Shown here piece after piece: positions 1-8,396 of a stretch of 61,584 nt of DNA; position 1 is the first letter of the stretch, and every line of letters starts with the position of its first letter. The notes under the pieces were generated by a model that worked only from the letters and a program-made list of their open reading frames with translations, was not told the DNA's origin and searched no databases. The stretch is from assembly GCF_000372365.1 (NCBI RefSeq), contig NZ_AQUU01000013.1, positions 20,045-81,628 of the forward strand, read 5' to 3'. Source of the stretch: Aggregatibacter actinomycetemcomitans DSM 8324 (GTDB taxonomy: Bacteria > Pseudomonadota > Gammaproteobacteria > Enterobacterales > Pasteurellaceae). Position numbers and translations under genes: made by a program.

Positions 1-23
1 GGGGTGAAGGGGTAAAGAAACTC

Positions 24-53
24 CCCTCTTTACCAAAGAGGGGGATTTTTTTC
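24..53 (+). terminator. Rho-independent terminator of a gene left of the window
   Basis: A 9-bp stem (24-32 with 36-44, CCCCTCTTT / AAAGAGGGG) with a 3-nt loop is followed by a run of seven T. It ends transcription entering from the left and separates it from the alpha-amylase gene. Confidence 0.75.
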
Positions 54-109
54 AGACATTAAATCTATCTCCAAAAACCACCGCACTTTTGTTCATCAGG
101 AGGCGTTTC

Positions 110-2161
110 ATGCAAAAATCCATTCTCTATTTTTCCCTGTTCTGCGCCGGCAATGCCTTTGCCGCGTGGCAGCACCCGCAGTTTAACGAACTGAACGAAA
201 ACGCCGAAAAGCAACTTTTCCAAGGGCAGGCAACGCTGGACAAAGGCAATTATTCGTTACAATTTCAAAACGACGGCAAATGCTTCCAACCGCAAACTGC
301 CGTAAAACTCAATCAAACCGCCTCCCTCGAACCTTGTCATGGCGACGCGCCGCAATTACGTATTTTCCGTCACGGCAATTATCTCGCCCAAATCGACACC
401 CGCAGTGGCACGCCGACTTTACGCATCAGCATTGAACGACAGCCGGAACCGGAAGCCGTGGCGAAAACCTGTCCGAAGTGGGATCAGAAACCGTTGGAAA
501 TTGATGTGAGCCAAACCTTCGCCGACGGCGATACCGTGCGTGATGCTTATTCAGGTAAAAGTGCGGTGGTGAAAAACGGTAAAGTGACCTTGACGCCAGA
601 TCCGTTGGCGGGCGGCTTGCTGCTCTTGGAAAAAAGTGCGGTTAAAAATCCAAGTGTTTTTCACTGGAAGAATGCCACCGTCTATTTTGTGTTGACCGAT
701 CGCTTTCATAACGGCAACCCGCACAACGATCACAGCTACGGACGACAAAAAGACGGTATGCAGGAAATCGGTACGTTCCATGGTGGCGATTTAAAAGGCT
801 TAACGGAAAAACTGGATTACCTGCAACAGCTCGGCGTGAACGTCATCTGGATTTCCTCGCCACTGGAACAAATGCACGGCTGGGTCGGCGGTGGGGATAA
901 AGGCGATTTTCCGCATTACGCCTACCACGGCTATTATCATCAGGACTGGACGAAAATTGACGCCAACATGGGGACGGAGCAGGATCTCAGCCATTTCATT
1001 GAGCAAGCCCATAAACGCGGCATGAAAGTGATTTTCGACGTGGTGATGAATCACACCGGCTACGCTACCCTTGCGGATATGCAGGAATTCGGTTTCGGTT
1101 CGTTTTACCTGAAACCGGAAGAAATGCAATCCGTATTAGGTGAAAAATGGACGAATTGGAAACCGAAGCGCGGTCAGAATTGGCATAGTTTTAACGACTA
1201 CATCAATTTCGGCGATAGCGCCGGCTGGGCGAAATGGTGGGGCAAGGATTGGGTGCGCTCCGATATCGGCAATTACGACAGCCCGAAATTCGACGATCTG
1301 AAAATGTCTCTCGCTTCACTGCCCGATCTCAAAACCGAAAGCGATAATGCAGTGGGTTTGCCGCCTTTTTATCACCATAAACAAACCCACGCCAAAGCCC
1401 TGCCGAATGCCAAAGTGCGCGATTATCTCATCGGCTGGTTGTCCGACTGGGTGCGTAACTACGGCGTGGACGGCTTCCGTGTGGATACCGCCAAACACGT
1501 TGAAAAATCCACTTGGCTGGCATTAAAACAATCGGCGGATGCGGCATTGCGCCAGTGGCAGCAAAAACATCCTTCCGAGAGTAGCGGCGAACCCTTTTGG
1601 ATGACGGGCGAAGCCTGGGGACATGGCGTGCTGAAAAGCGATTATTATCAAAACGGTTTTGACGCCATGATCAATTTCGACTTTCAGGATCAGGCGAAAA
1701 ACGCCTTGGATTGTTTCGCCCACATTGATCCCGTGTATCAGGACATGAGCGACAAACTGAAAGATTTCAATGTGTTGAGTTACCTTTCCTCCCACGATAC
1801 CCGTTTGTTCTATCATTCGGACAGCCAAGGCAACAACGCGAAACAAAAAATCGCCGCCAACCTGTTATTACTGGCGCCGGGCGCCGTGCAAATCTATTAC
1901 GGCGATGAAAGCGGACGGGAATTCGGACCGACAGGCTCAGACCCGATGCAAGGCACGCGTTCCGACATGAATTGGCAGGATCTCGGTACAAACGCCGACA
2001 AACAAGCCCTGCTCACCCACTGGCAAACACTCGCCCGCTTCCGCCAAGCGCATCCGGCAATCGGCGCAGGTAAACAAACCACTGCGAAAACGAATAAATA
2101 TTACGCCTTTAGCCGTGAATTGGACGGCGATAAAGTGATGGTTATTTGGGCAGGAGAGTAA
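110..2161 (+). CDS. malS: Periplasmic alpha-amylase, MalS type (GH13)
   Basis: A 683-aa endo-acting alpha-1,4-glucanase, expected to cleave maltodextrins in the periplasm. ATG at 110 is chosen because AGGAGG lies at 98-103; an upstream in-frame TTG at 89 has no such site. The start gives a clean signal peptide (MQKSILYFSLFCAGNAFA). GH13 landmarks are in order: DVVMNH near residue 310, GFRVDTAKH with the nucleophile Asp near 458, TGEAWG with the acid/base Glu near 500, and SSHDT near 562. The length and the C-terminal ending (KVMVIWAG) match E. coli MalS (676 aa), so the gene looks complete. No other mal gene is in the window. It converges on afuC across a shared uptake-signal hairpin. Two uptake signals lie inside the gene (559, 634). 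Family assignment is firm; substrate range is inferred. Confidence 0.92.
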   Translation: MQKSILYFSLFCAGNAFAAWQHPQFNELNENAEKQLFQGQATLDKGNYSLQFQNDGKCFQPQTAVKLNQTASLEPCHGDAPQLRIFRHGNYLAQIDTRSGTPTLRISIERQPEPEAVAKTCPKWDQKPLEIDVSQTFADGDTVRDAYSGKSAVVKNGKVTLTPDPLAGGLLLLEKSAVKNPSVFHWKNATVYFVLTDRFHNGNPHNDHSYGRQKDGMQEIGTFHGGDLKGLTEKLDYLQQLGVNVIWISSPLEQMHGWVGGGDKGDFPHYAYHGYYHQDWTKIDANMGTEQDLSHFIEQAHKRGMKVIFDVVMNHTGYATLADMQEFGFGSFYLKPEEMQSVLGEKWTNWKPKRGQNWHSFNDYINFGDSAGWAKWWGKDWVRSDIGNYDSPKFDDLKMSLASLPDLKTESDNAVGLPPFYHHKQTHAKALPNAKVRDYLIGWLSDWVRNYGVDGFRVDTAKHVEKSTWLALKQSADAALRQWQQKHPSESSGEPFWMTGEAWGHGVLKSDYYQNGFDAMINFDFQDQAKNALDCFAHIDPVYQDMSDKLKDFNVLSYLSSHDTRLFYHSDSQGNNAKQKIAANLLLLAPGAVQIYYGDESGREFGPTGSDPMQGTRSDMNWQDLGTNADKQALLTHWQTLARFRQAHPAIGAGKQTTAKTNKYYAFSRELDGDKVMVIWAGE

Positions 2162-2168
2162 GATTACT

Positions 2169-2222
2169 GCAAAAAGTGCGGTCATTTCAAAAAACGTTTT
2201 TTAAATCGACCGCACTTTTACC
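2169..2222. terminator. Bidirectional terminator made of an inverted uptake-signal pair
   Basis: AAGTGCGGT at 2174-2182 and ACCGCACTT at 2209-2217 lie in a 12-bp inverted repeat flanked by A and T runs on the proper sides. It sits between the stops of convergent malS and afuC and can serve both. Paired uptake signals used as terminators are typical of Pasteurellaceae. Confidence 0.8.
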
Positions 2223-3258
2223 CTTCTGCCGGCAGCAAAAACCAGCCTATGGGGCGTAGCTGCACGAAATAACGCGGTTGGTTCGGTATGTAATCGTTCG
2301 GGTTCAGGTGAATCAATAGCGGCAAGCCCTGCCATAGGGCGCGGATTTCCCAATAATTTCCCATGAATACTGCCGACTGAATCGTGCATTGTGCAGCCGA
2401 CTCACCTTGCAAACCAAGTAACACGCCTTCCGGGCGAATGCCTAGCTGATAATTGCCATCCGTCGCCCCTGTTTGAGAGACTAATGATAATGGATTTTTA
2501 TCCATGAATAATTTGCCGTTTTTTGATTGCACGGGAAAGAATGAGGCATCGCCCATGAAGGTGGCGGTGAAGCGGGAGGCAGGCGCGCGGTAGAGCTCGC
2601 TTGGGGTGCCGATTTGTTCAACCTTGCCCTGATTCATCACCACTACTTCATCAGAAATGGCAAAAGCTTCGCTTTGATCGTGGGTAACATATAAGGTAGT
2701 GATATTCAGTTGTTGCTGTAAATGACGAATCATTTCGCGTAATGTGCGGCGTAAATTGGTATCCAGGTTGCTCAAAGGTTCATCAAACAATAAAATCTGC
2801 GGCGCGATAACCAAGGCACGGGCAAGTGCCACCCGCTGTTGTTGCCCGCCGGAAAGCTGCTCAATACGACGCGTTTCAAAACCGTCCAACTCCACCATTT
2901 TCAACACATTTTTCACTTTAGCGGCAATGTTCGTTGCGTTTTCATCCTGCATTTTTAAGCCGAACGCCACGTTTTCACTCACCGTTAAATGGGGAAATAA
3001 GGCATAAGACTGAAACACGAAGCCCACGCCACGTTGTTGCGGCGCAAGCCGACTGAGATCCCGTCCGTCGCACAAAATCTGCCCTTTATCCGGCTCTTCT
3101 AGCCCCGCAATCAGACGCAAAATGGTGGTTTTGCCACAGCCGGAGGCACCAAGCAAAGTGGTGAATTTATGCTTTTGAAAAGATAAATTGAAATCCTGCA
3201 ACACCTTGGTTTGCCCGAAGGATTTATAGATGTGTTTTAATTCAATCTGTTCTGTCAT
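2218..3258 (-). CDS. afuC: ABC transporter ATPase AfuC
   Basis: A 346-aa cytoplasmic ATPase that drives uptake through AfuB. Visible motifs are Walker A GASGCGKTT near residue 38, signature LSGGQQQRVALARAL near 138, and Walker B ILLFDEPLSNLD, followed by the switch His (YVTHD). The region after about residue 240 is the TOBE-like regulatory domain seen in FbpC/PotA-type ATPases. Its start overlaps the end of afuB by 17 bp, which implies translational coupling within afuA-afuB-afuC. Automated annotation would often call it FbpC, ferric; see afuA for why a sugar-phosphate role is preferred. The last codons run into the uptake-signal terminator. Confidence 0.88.
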   Translation of the reverse strand: MTEQIELKHIYKSFGQTKVLQDFNLSFQKHKFTTLLGASGCGKTTILRLIAGLEEPDKGQILCDGRDLSRLAPQQRGVGFVFQSYALFPHLTVSENVAFGLKMQDENATNIAAKVKNVLKMVELDGFETRRIEQLSGGQQQRVALARALVIAPQILLFDEPLSNLDTNLRRTLREMIRHLQQQLNITTLYVTHDQSEAFAISDEVVVMNQGKVEQIGTPSELYRAPASRFTATFMGDASFFPVQSKNGKLFMDKNPLSLVSQTGATDGNYQLGIRPEGVLLGLQGESAAQCTIQSAVFMGNYWEIRALWQGLPLLIHLNPNDYIPNQPRYFVQLRPIGWFLLPAEG

Positions 3259-5272
3259 GTTTTTTTCTCTGCAAATTGAAATCGCCGACCCAGCGCCCGA
3301 ATAGCCCGATCACCAGCATCATCACCACAATGAGGGTTGCGCCGTATGCCACCGCAAGTCCGTAATCACCGTCTTCCACGCGATTTAAAATATAAGACGT
3401 GGCAACGCGGGTGCTTGGCGTGACTAAGAAAATAATGGCGCTGATGGTAGTCATGGCACGCACGAAACCGGTCACTAAGGCGGATAATAACGCCGGTTTT
3501 GATAAAGGCAGAATAATAAAGCGTAATACCTGAAAACTGCTCGCTTTTAGCGTATAACCCGCTTCATCTAAGCTCGGATCCAACTGTTTGAAATTCACCA
3601 ACGCCGCACGCAACCCGATAGGCATATTGCGCGTAATCATGGAAAGCACAATGATGACGCCGGTGCCGGTTAAATACAATGGCACATGATTAAACGCCAG
3701 AATGTAAGAGACGCCCGCCACCGTGCCGGGCGCGGCAAAACTTAATAAAGTGAAAAATTCCGCGTATTTTTTGCCGAAAAAATGCCGACGGGCGAAAAAA
3801 TAGGCTAACAGAAAACCGCTGATGGCAGTAAAAGGCGCGGCAATTAACGCGAATAACGCGGTTTGTACTAAAGACGGAATAGCACCGCTGTTCCAACCTT
3901 GTCCGAATAAGGTGATATAATGCTGAAAAGTAAACTGGTTATTAATGCCCCAGCTTTGCATGAAACTGCCGTAAAAAATGCTGCCGTACAAAATACCGTT
4001 AAAGCCCACCCAAAGGATAAAAACCGTCGTCACCAACACGTTCAAACCGGTAGCCAACGGCGTTACCCGACCTTCAAAAGATTTGCCCGATACCGTGACA
4101 TAGTTTTGGCTGCCGATAAAACGGTATTGCAGCCAGAATATGCTCAACGAGATAGCAAGCAAAATCACGCCTAGGGTACTGGCGGCTAAATAATCGTTTT
4201 GTGCACCGACAATATAAAAATAAATCTGCGTTGCCAACACATCAAAATTGCCGCCCAGCACGAAAGGCGTACTGAAATCTGCTAGCGATTGCACCATCAC
4301 GATCAAAAACGCATTGGCTAACGCCGGTTTAAGTAGCGGCAACACAATAAAACGGAAACTTTGCCAACGGTTTGCCCCTAACATCACGCCCGCTTCTTCC
4401 AGCTTGGACGATAAGGCTTTTAACGCGCCTTCAATAAGCATAAATGCCATGGGCGTGAGCGCCAGCGTATGGGAAATTAAAATGCCGTTGAAGCCGTACA
4501 GCCAATTTGCCGTAATACCGAAATGTTGCGTTAAAAACGGCGTGACGGCACCGTTGCGTCCAAACATAAGCATCACGCCGAGACTTACCACAAAGGGCGG
4601 CGTAACCATGGGTAAAATCGAAAAGAGTTTGCTAACCCATAAACTACGTTTAGCGATGCGGGTGGTATAAAGGGCGAAAATCAAGCCGAATAATACGGAA
4701 AAAAGCCCGACCGAAGCGGACACCGCCAAAGAATTCCCCACCACCTGCCATAAGCCGGCATTCGCCATTAAGGCAGAGATATTCTGCCAATCGCCCTGTT
4801 CTGCGCTAAAAAAGACGGCGAATAATTTGCCGATGGGATAAAAAATAAACCCGATGACTAAACAGGACAGCCCCAAGGCAACACTTAATAAAAAACGATC
4901 GCCCTGCATAAACCGCAAGCGCGCCAAAGCATCCACCAAAATGGCGCCCAGAGCCAATGCCAGAAAAATAACGGCATAGCCAAAACGAAAGCGGAAAAAT
5001 TCGGCGGAAAACCAAATGAAGACACCGAGTGAAACGGCTAAAAATAAGGTAATTTTAGGTCGCCCGAGGGCGCTTCGGGAAAGAAAAGGGAAAAACAATA
5101 ACGCCGCAAACCACAACCAGCTGATATTCGGTTGCGCCCAGCCCAGCGCCGCGAAATATTCGCTCCGGGTGGCATCAAAAATGCCGTAATCCAAGGCTCG
5201 CACAGGCAATAACGCAAATGCCGTAAATGCAAGCAAAATCGAGATGTTGTGGCGAAATTGTTTTTTTAGCAT
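3242..5272 (-). CDS. afuB: ABC transporter double-domain permease AfuB
   Basis: A 676-aa inner-membrane protein with about twelve or more hydrophobic segments. It is a duplicated permease: two MetI-type halves are fused, with EAA-type cytoplasmic loops near residues 290 (EAGVMLGANRWQSFRFIVLPLLKPAL) and 575 (DEAGYTLKASSFQVLRFIILPLSKPAL), given here as region markers. An extra hydrophobic N-terminal part covers roughly residues 1-160. The fused architecture is the known form of AfuB and FbpB-type permeases of Pasteurellaceae, which removes the need for a second permease gene. It lies between afuA (51 bp upstream) and afuC (17-bp overlap). No frameshift is seen. Confidence 0.88.
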   Translation of the reverse strand: MLKKQFRHNISILLAFTAFALLPVRALDYGIFDATRSEYFAALGWAQPNISWLWFAALLFFPFLSRSALGRPKITLFLAVSLGVFIWFSAEFFRFRFGYAVIFLALALGAILVDALARLRFMQGDRFLLSVALGLSCLVIGFIFYPIGKLFAVFFSAEQGDWQNISALMANAGLWQVVGNSLAVSASVGLFSVLFGLIFALYTTRIAKRSLWVSKLFSILPMVTPPFVVSLGVMLMFGRNGAVTPFLTQHFGITANWLYGFNGILISHTLALTPMAFMLIEGALKALSSKLEEAGVMLGANRWQSFRFIVLPLLKPALANAFLIVMVQSLADFSTPFVLGGNFDVLATQIYFYIVGAQNDYLAASTLGVILLAISLSIFWLQYRFIGSQNYVTVSGKSFEGRVTPLATGLNVLVTTVFILWVGFNGILYGSIFYGSFMQSWGINNQFTFQHYITLFGQGWNSGAIPSLVQTALFALIAAPFTAISGFLLAYFFARRHFFGKKYAEFFTLLSFAAPGTVAGVSYILAFNHVPLYLTGTGVIIVLSMITRNMPIGLRAALVNFKQLDPSLDEAGYTLKASSFQVLRFIILPLSKPALLSALVTGFVRAMTTISAIIFLVTPSTRVATSYILNRVEDGDYGLAVAYGATLIVVMMLVIGLFGRWVGDFNLQRKKHDRTD

Positions 5273-5323
5273 TGATAGAAAATCTGAGCTGATTTCATGG
5301 AGAAGTTATTCCCCACGATAAGG

Positions 5324-6352
5324 CTATTTCGCCAATTTAATTTCCGCCAACCATTTATTAATCAAGCGTTTGCCTTCTTCACTGGAACCGAATTTCACAA
5401 AATCAAAATTCAATAATTGTAAGGTCTTCGGATTAACGGATTTCGGTGAAGCCTCGGCATTCACGTTCGTCGGGATTTGATACAAACCGAATTCACGCCA
5501 CGGGATTTCTTCCACCTCTTTGGAAAGCACATAATCCATGAACAGTTTGGCGTTATCCAAATTACGCGCACCTTTGATGATGCTCGCACCGCCCAAGGCG
5601 TAACCCGTTTTGCCTTGCGGAATCACCGCCTCTACCGGCGCGCCTTTTTCTTTTTCCGTGGCGTAAGAATGCACGAATCCAATACTGATCACCGTTTCGC
5701 CACGGGATAAATTCGCCGTCACCAAATTGCTTTTCACATATTGCGACACGTTTTCATTGAGTTTTTTGAGGTAATCAAAAGCTTTTTCTTCGCCCCAAAG
5801 CTGAATTAAAGTCGCCATAATCGTGTAAGTGGTGCCGGAAGCGCGCGGATCGGGCAGTTGAACCTCGCCTTTGTATTCCGGCTTTAACAAATCTTCCCAG
5901 GTTTGCGGTGTCGGCAAACCGAGTTGGGCTAATTTTTGCGTATTCACGCCGAAACCTAACACCAGCATATACGCCACGGACGTAAACTCGCCTTTTTCTG
6001 CCATCAAGGTTTTAAACTGCGGTAGGATTTCCGCCTGTTTCGGCGAACGGTAGACTTCCAATAAACCTAACTCTCCCGCCTGAAAATGCGGTTCGATAGT
6101 TCCGCCATACCAAAAATCCGCCTGCGGATTGTCTTTTTCCGCTTTGATCTTGCCAAAAATGGTTTCCGTGCCGCCGTGTACGAATTGCGTTTCCACGTTG
6201 TATTTCGCGCCGAAATCCTGCGTCACTTTTTCACACACTTTATTTTGCACCGTGCAATACACCGTCAAGCGCCCTTCCGCCTGTGCCTGCTGGGCGAAGA
6301 AAAAAGGCGAAAGACAAACCAAACCTAAACTGCGTTTAAACCATTTTTGCAT
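5324..6352 (-). CDS. afuA: Periplasmic substrate-binding protein AfuA
   Basis: A 342-aa periplasmic binding protein for AfuBC. ATG at 6352 is chosen because GAGGG lies 7 bases upstream; an in-frame TTG six bases earlier has no such spacing. The signal peptide ends in AQA-EGR near residue 26. The N-terminus of the mature protein (LTVYC, a VHGGTETIF segment, ADFWYGGT) matches the AfuA branch. Ferric-binding FbpA proteins use an adjacent tyrosine pair to hold iron; no YY occurs anywhere in this protein. AfuA of Actinobacillus pleuropneumoniae is known to bind hexose phosphates such as glucose-6-phosphate, not iron. A sugar-phosphate substrate is therefore more likely here, though not shown by sequence alone. 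It is the first gene of afuABC. Confidence 0.85.
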   Translation of the reverse strand: MQKWFKRSLGLVCLSPFFFAQQAQAEGRLTVYCTVQNKVCEKVTQDFGAKYNVETQFVHGGTETIFGKIKAEKDNPQADFWYGGTIEPHFQAGELGLLEVYRSPKQAEILPQFKTLMAEKGEFTSVAYMLVLGFGVNTQKLAQLGLPTPQTWEDLLKPEYKGEVQLPDPRASGTTYTIMATLIQLWGEEKAFDYLKKLNENVSQYVKSNLVTANLSRGETVISIGFVHSYATEKEKGAPVEAVIPQGKTGYALGGASIIKGARNLDNAKLFMDYVLSKEVEEIPWREFGLYQIPTNVNAEASPKSVNPKTLQLLNFDFVKFGSSEEGKRLINKWLAEIKLAK

Positions 6353-6409
6353 ATTCAATCCCTCATAAATTAATCATCATTGATTGCTCAGGATTATATG
6401 CCATTGAAT

Positions 6410-6444
6410 GCAAAATACTAAATAAATCACGTTTATTTTTTGCG
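6410..6444. repeat. Imperfect AT-rich inverted repeat upstream of afuA
   Basis: GCAAAA (6410) with AAATAAA (6421-6427) faces TTTATTT (6433-6439) and TTTTGC (ending 6444), centred on TCACG. It lies in the 96-bp gap between afuA, transcribed leftward, and the hsdR remnant. It could be an operator for afuA or part of the junction where hsdR was truncated. No regulator is assigned. Confidence 0.35.
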
Positions 6445-6448
6445 CTGA

Positions 6449-8094
6449 TGAAAAACAGGTACAACCAATCACCGGCTAAAAACACGGAAAAAACTAACCG
6501 CACTTGAGCAAAAAGCGGCTTTTTTACAGCCCAAGCGCATTGAAGAAATCACACAATACATTTTGAACAACTTCAAACAAAAGACACATCGTTTCAACGC
6601 CGGCAATCAAGGCTTTAATGCGATGTTTGCGGTGAGTAGTGTGGAGGCGGCAAAGTTTTATTATGAAGCATTTAAAAAGCAACAAAGTGCGGTAGAAAAT
6701 CCGCTTAAAATTGCCACTATCTTTTCTTTTGCCGCTAATGAAGAACAAGACGCGGTAGGCGATATTACCGATGAAAGTTTTGAAGTGGAAGCCATGAATT
6801 CGAGCGCCAAAGAATTCTTAAAATCTGCTATTGATGACTACAACAAGTATTTTGCAACCAACTATGATGTAGATGGAAAATCCTTCCAAAATTATTATCG
6901 AGATTTGGCAAAACGGGTAAAAAATAAAGAAATTGACCTGCTTATTGTTGTCGGTATGTTTTTAACCGGGTTTGATGCGCCAACGCTAAACACCTTGTTT
7001 GTCGATAAAAATCTACGTTATCACGGGTTAATTCAAGCTTTTTCCCGCACCAATCGAATTTATAATGCGACCAAAACCTTTGGCAATATCGTTACTTTCC
7101 GCGATTTGGAGCAAAACACCATTGATGCCATTACGCTTTTTGGCAACGCCAATACGCGTAACGTAGTACTGGAAAAAAGCTATCAAGAATATATGGAAGG
7201 CTATACCGATGCAGGCATCGATCGCCGCGGCTATTTAGACGTCATTACCGAACTCAGCGATCGTTTTCCTGATCCAACTGAAATTGAAACGGAAAAAGGC
7301 AAAAAAGCCTTTGTTAAATTATTCGGTGAATATTTACGCGTTGAAAATATCCTGCAAAATTATGATGAATTTTCCGCTTTGCAGGCATTTCAATCCGTTG
7401 ATAAAACTGATGAACAAGCAATACAAGCATTTAAAGAAAAGTATTATCTTAGCGATGAAGCCCTTGCTGAAATACAAAAAATTGATATACCAAGCGAACG
7501 CGCTATTCAAAATTATCGATCTACTTATAATGACATTCGTGATTGGCTTCGCCGGCAAAAAGATGGCGAAGAAAAAGGCAAATCAACCATTGATTGGGAT
7601 GATGTAGTCTTTGAGGTGGATTTATTAAAATCCCAAGAAATCAATCTGGATTATATTTTAGAGCTGATTTTTGAGCACAATAAAAAACCAAAGACAAAGA
7701 AACCTTGGTTGAAGAAATTCGTTCAATTATCCGCTCAAGTTTGGGAAACCGCGCCAAAGAAAGTTTAATCATCGATTTTATTCATCAAACAGATTTAGAT
7801 GCTATTGCCGACAAGGCAAGTATCATTGAAGCGTTCTTTAAATTTGCTCAAACAGAGCAACAAAAAGAGGCTAATGAACTCATTGCTTCGGAAAACTTAA
7901 ACATAGAAGCGGCTAAACGTTATATTAGTGTTTCATTAAAACGCGAGTACGCCAGCGAAAACGGCACGGATTTAAATGAAGCCCTGCCTAAGATGAGTCC
8001 GCTCAATCCGGAATATCTGAAGAAAAAGAAAAGTATTTTCCAAAAAATTGCGGAATTTGTTGAGAAATTTAAGGGCATCGGTGGAAGTATCTAA
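6449..8094 (+). pseudogene. hsdR: hsdR remnant: C-terminal half of a type I restriction subunit, truncated and frameshifted
   Basis: Type I HsdR proteins are about 1000 aa DNA translocase/endonuclease subunits. Only the second helicase domain and C-terminal part remain here. The reading frame is open from about 6422, with a first ATG at 6449 but no ribosome-binding site. The nuclease and Walker A regions are absent. Recognisable helicase segments include [20 protein letters not shown] and the [11 protein letters not shown] motif. The frame breaks at a six-A run (7682-7687): the first frame ends at 7768 and the natural continuation ([20 protein letters not shown]) runs in the next frame to 8094. 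One additional A would restore it. No hsdM or hsdS gene is nearby, so this is a relic of a lost restriction system. Uptake signals lie at 6497 and 6685. Confidence 0.88.
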
Positions 8095-8106
8095 TCACCT
8101 TTCCCC

Positions 8107-8153
8107 TAAAAAGTGCGGTGGAAATTTAAGGTGTTTTTTCACCGCACTTTTTT
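8107..8153 (+). terminator. Terminator from an inverted uptake-signal pair after hsdR remnant
   Basis: AAGTGCGGT at 8111-8119 and ACCGCACTT at 8141-8149 form a stem of at least 11 bp, followed by six or more T. Confidence 0.75.
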
Positions 8154-8316
8154 CTTTCAAAACGCCCTACCCTCATCATTTCGCATAAAATTTGTCCCTT
8201 TACACAAATTTTAATAATGCGATTTTTACCACGCAAAAAATTCTTCTTGGTTTATAAGCAGTTATTTTATGTCAATAATTCAAGTAAAAAATTTAGTACT
8301 TGAATTTTCACATCCA

Positions 8317-8332
8317 ACACATTATCTTGTGC
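8317..8332. promoter_or_regulatory. NrdR-like box 1 upstream of nrdA
   Basis: The 16-bp site ACACATTATCTTGTGC resembles the NrdR box consensus (ACACWATATATWGTGT). A second box follows 30 bp downstream, centre to centre, close to three helical turns, the usual tandem arrangement for this ATP/dATP-sensing repressor. Both sites are within 80 bp of the nrdA start. The nrdR gene itself is not in the window. Confidence 0.6.
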
Positions 8333-8346
8333 AAAATTTTTATAAC

Positions 8347-8362
8347 GCAACTATATGTTGTG
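8347..8362. promoter_or_regulatory. NrdR-like box 2 upstream of nrdA
   Basis: The 16-bp site GCAACTATATGTTGTG has a CTATAT core and a TGTG end like the NrdR consensus. It lies 35 bp before the nrdA ATG, in tandem with box 1. The rest of the 8154-8396 gap is AT-rich, must contain the nrdA promoter, and shows no gene. Confidence 0.6.
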
Positions 8363-8396
8363 TTTTTCATATATTTTAGAGAAATAGGTATCTTCC

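Noticed and set aside
6362-6390. Possible Fur box before afuA
   Set aside because: Best alignment is about 11 of 19 positions, it covers the ribosome-binding site, and AfuA lacks iron ligands.
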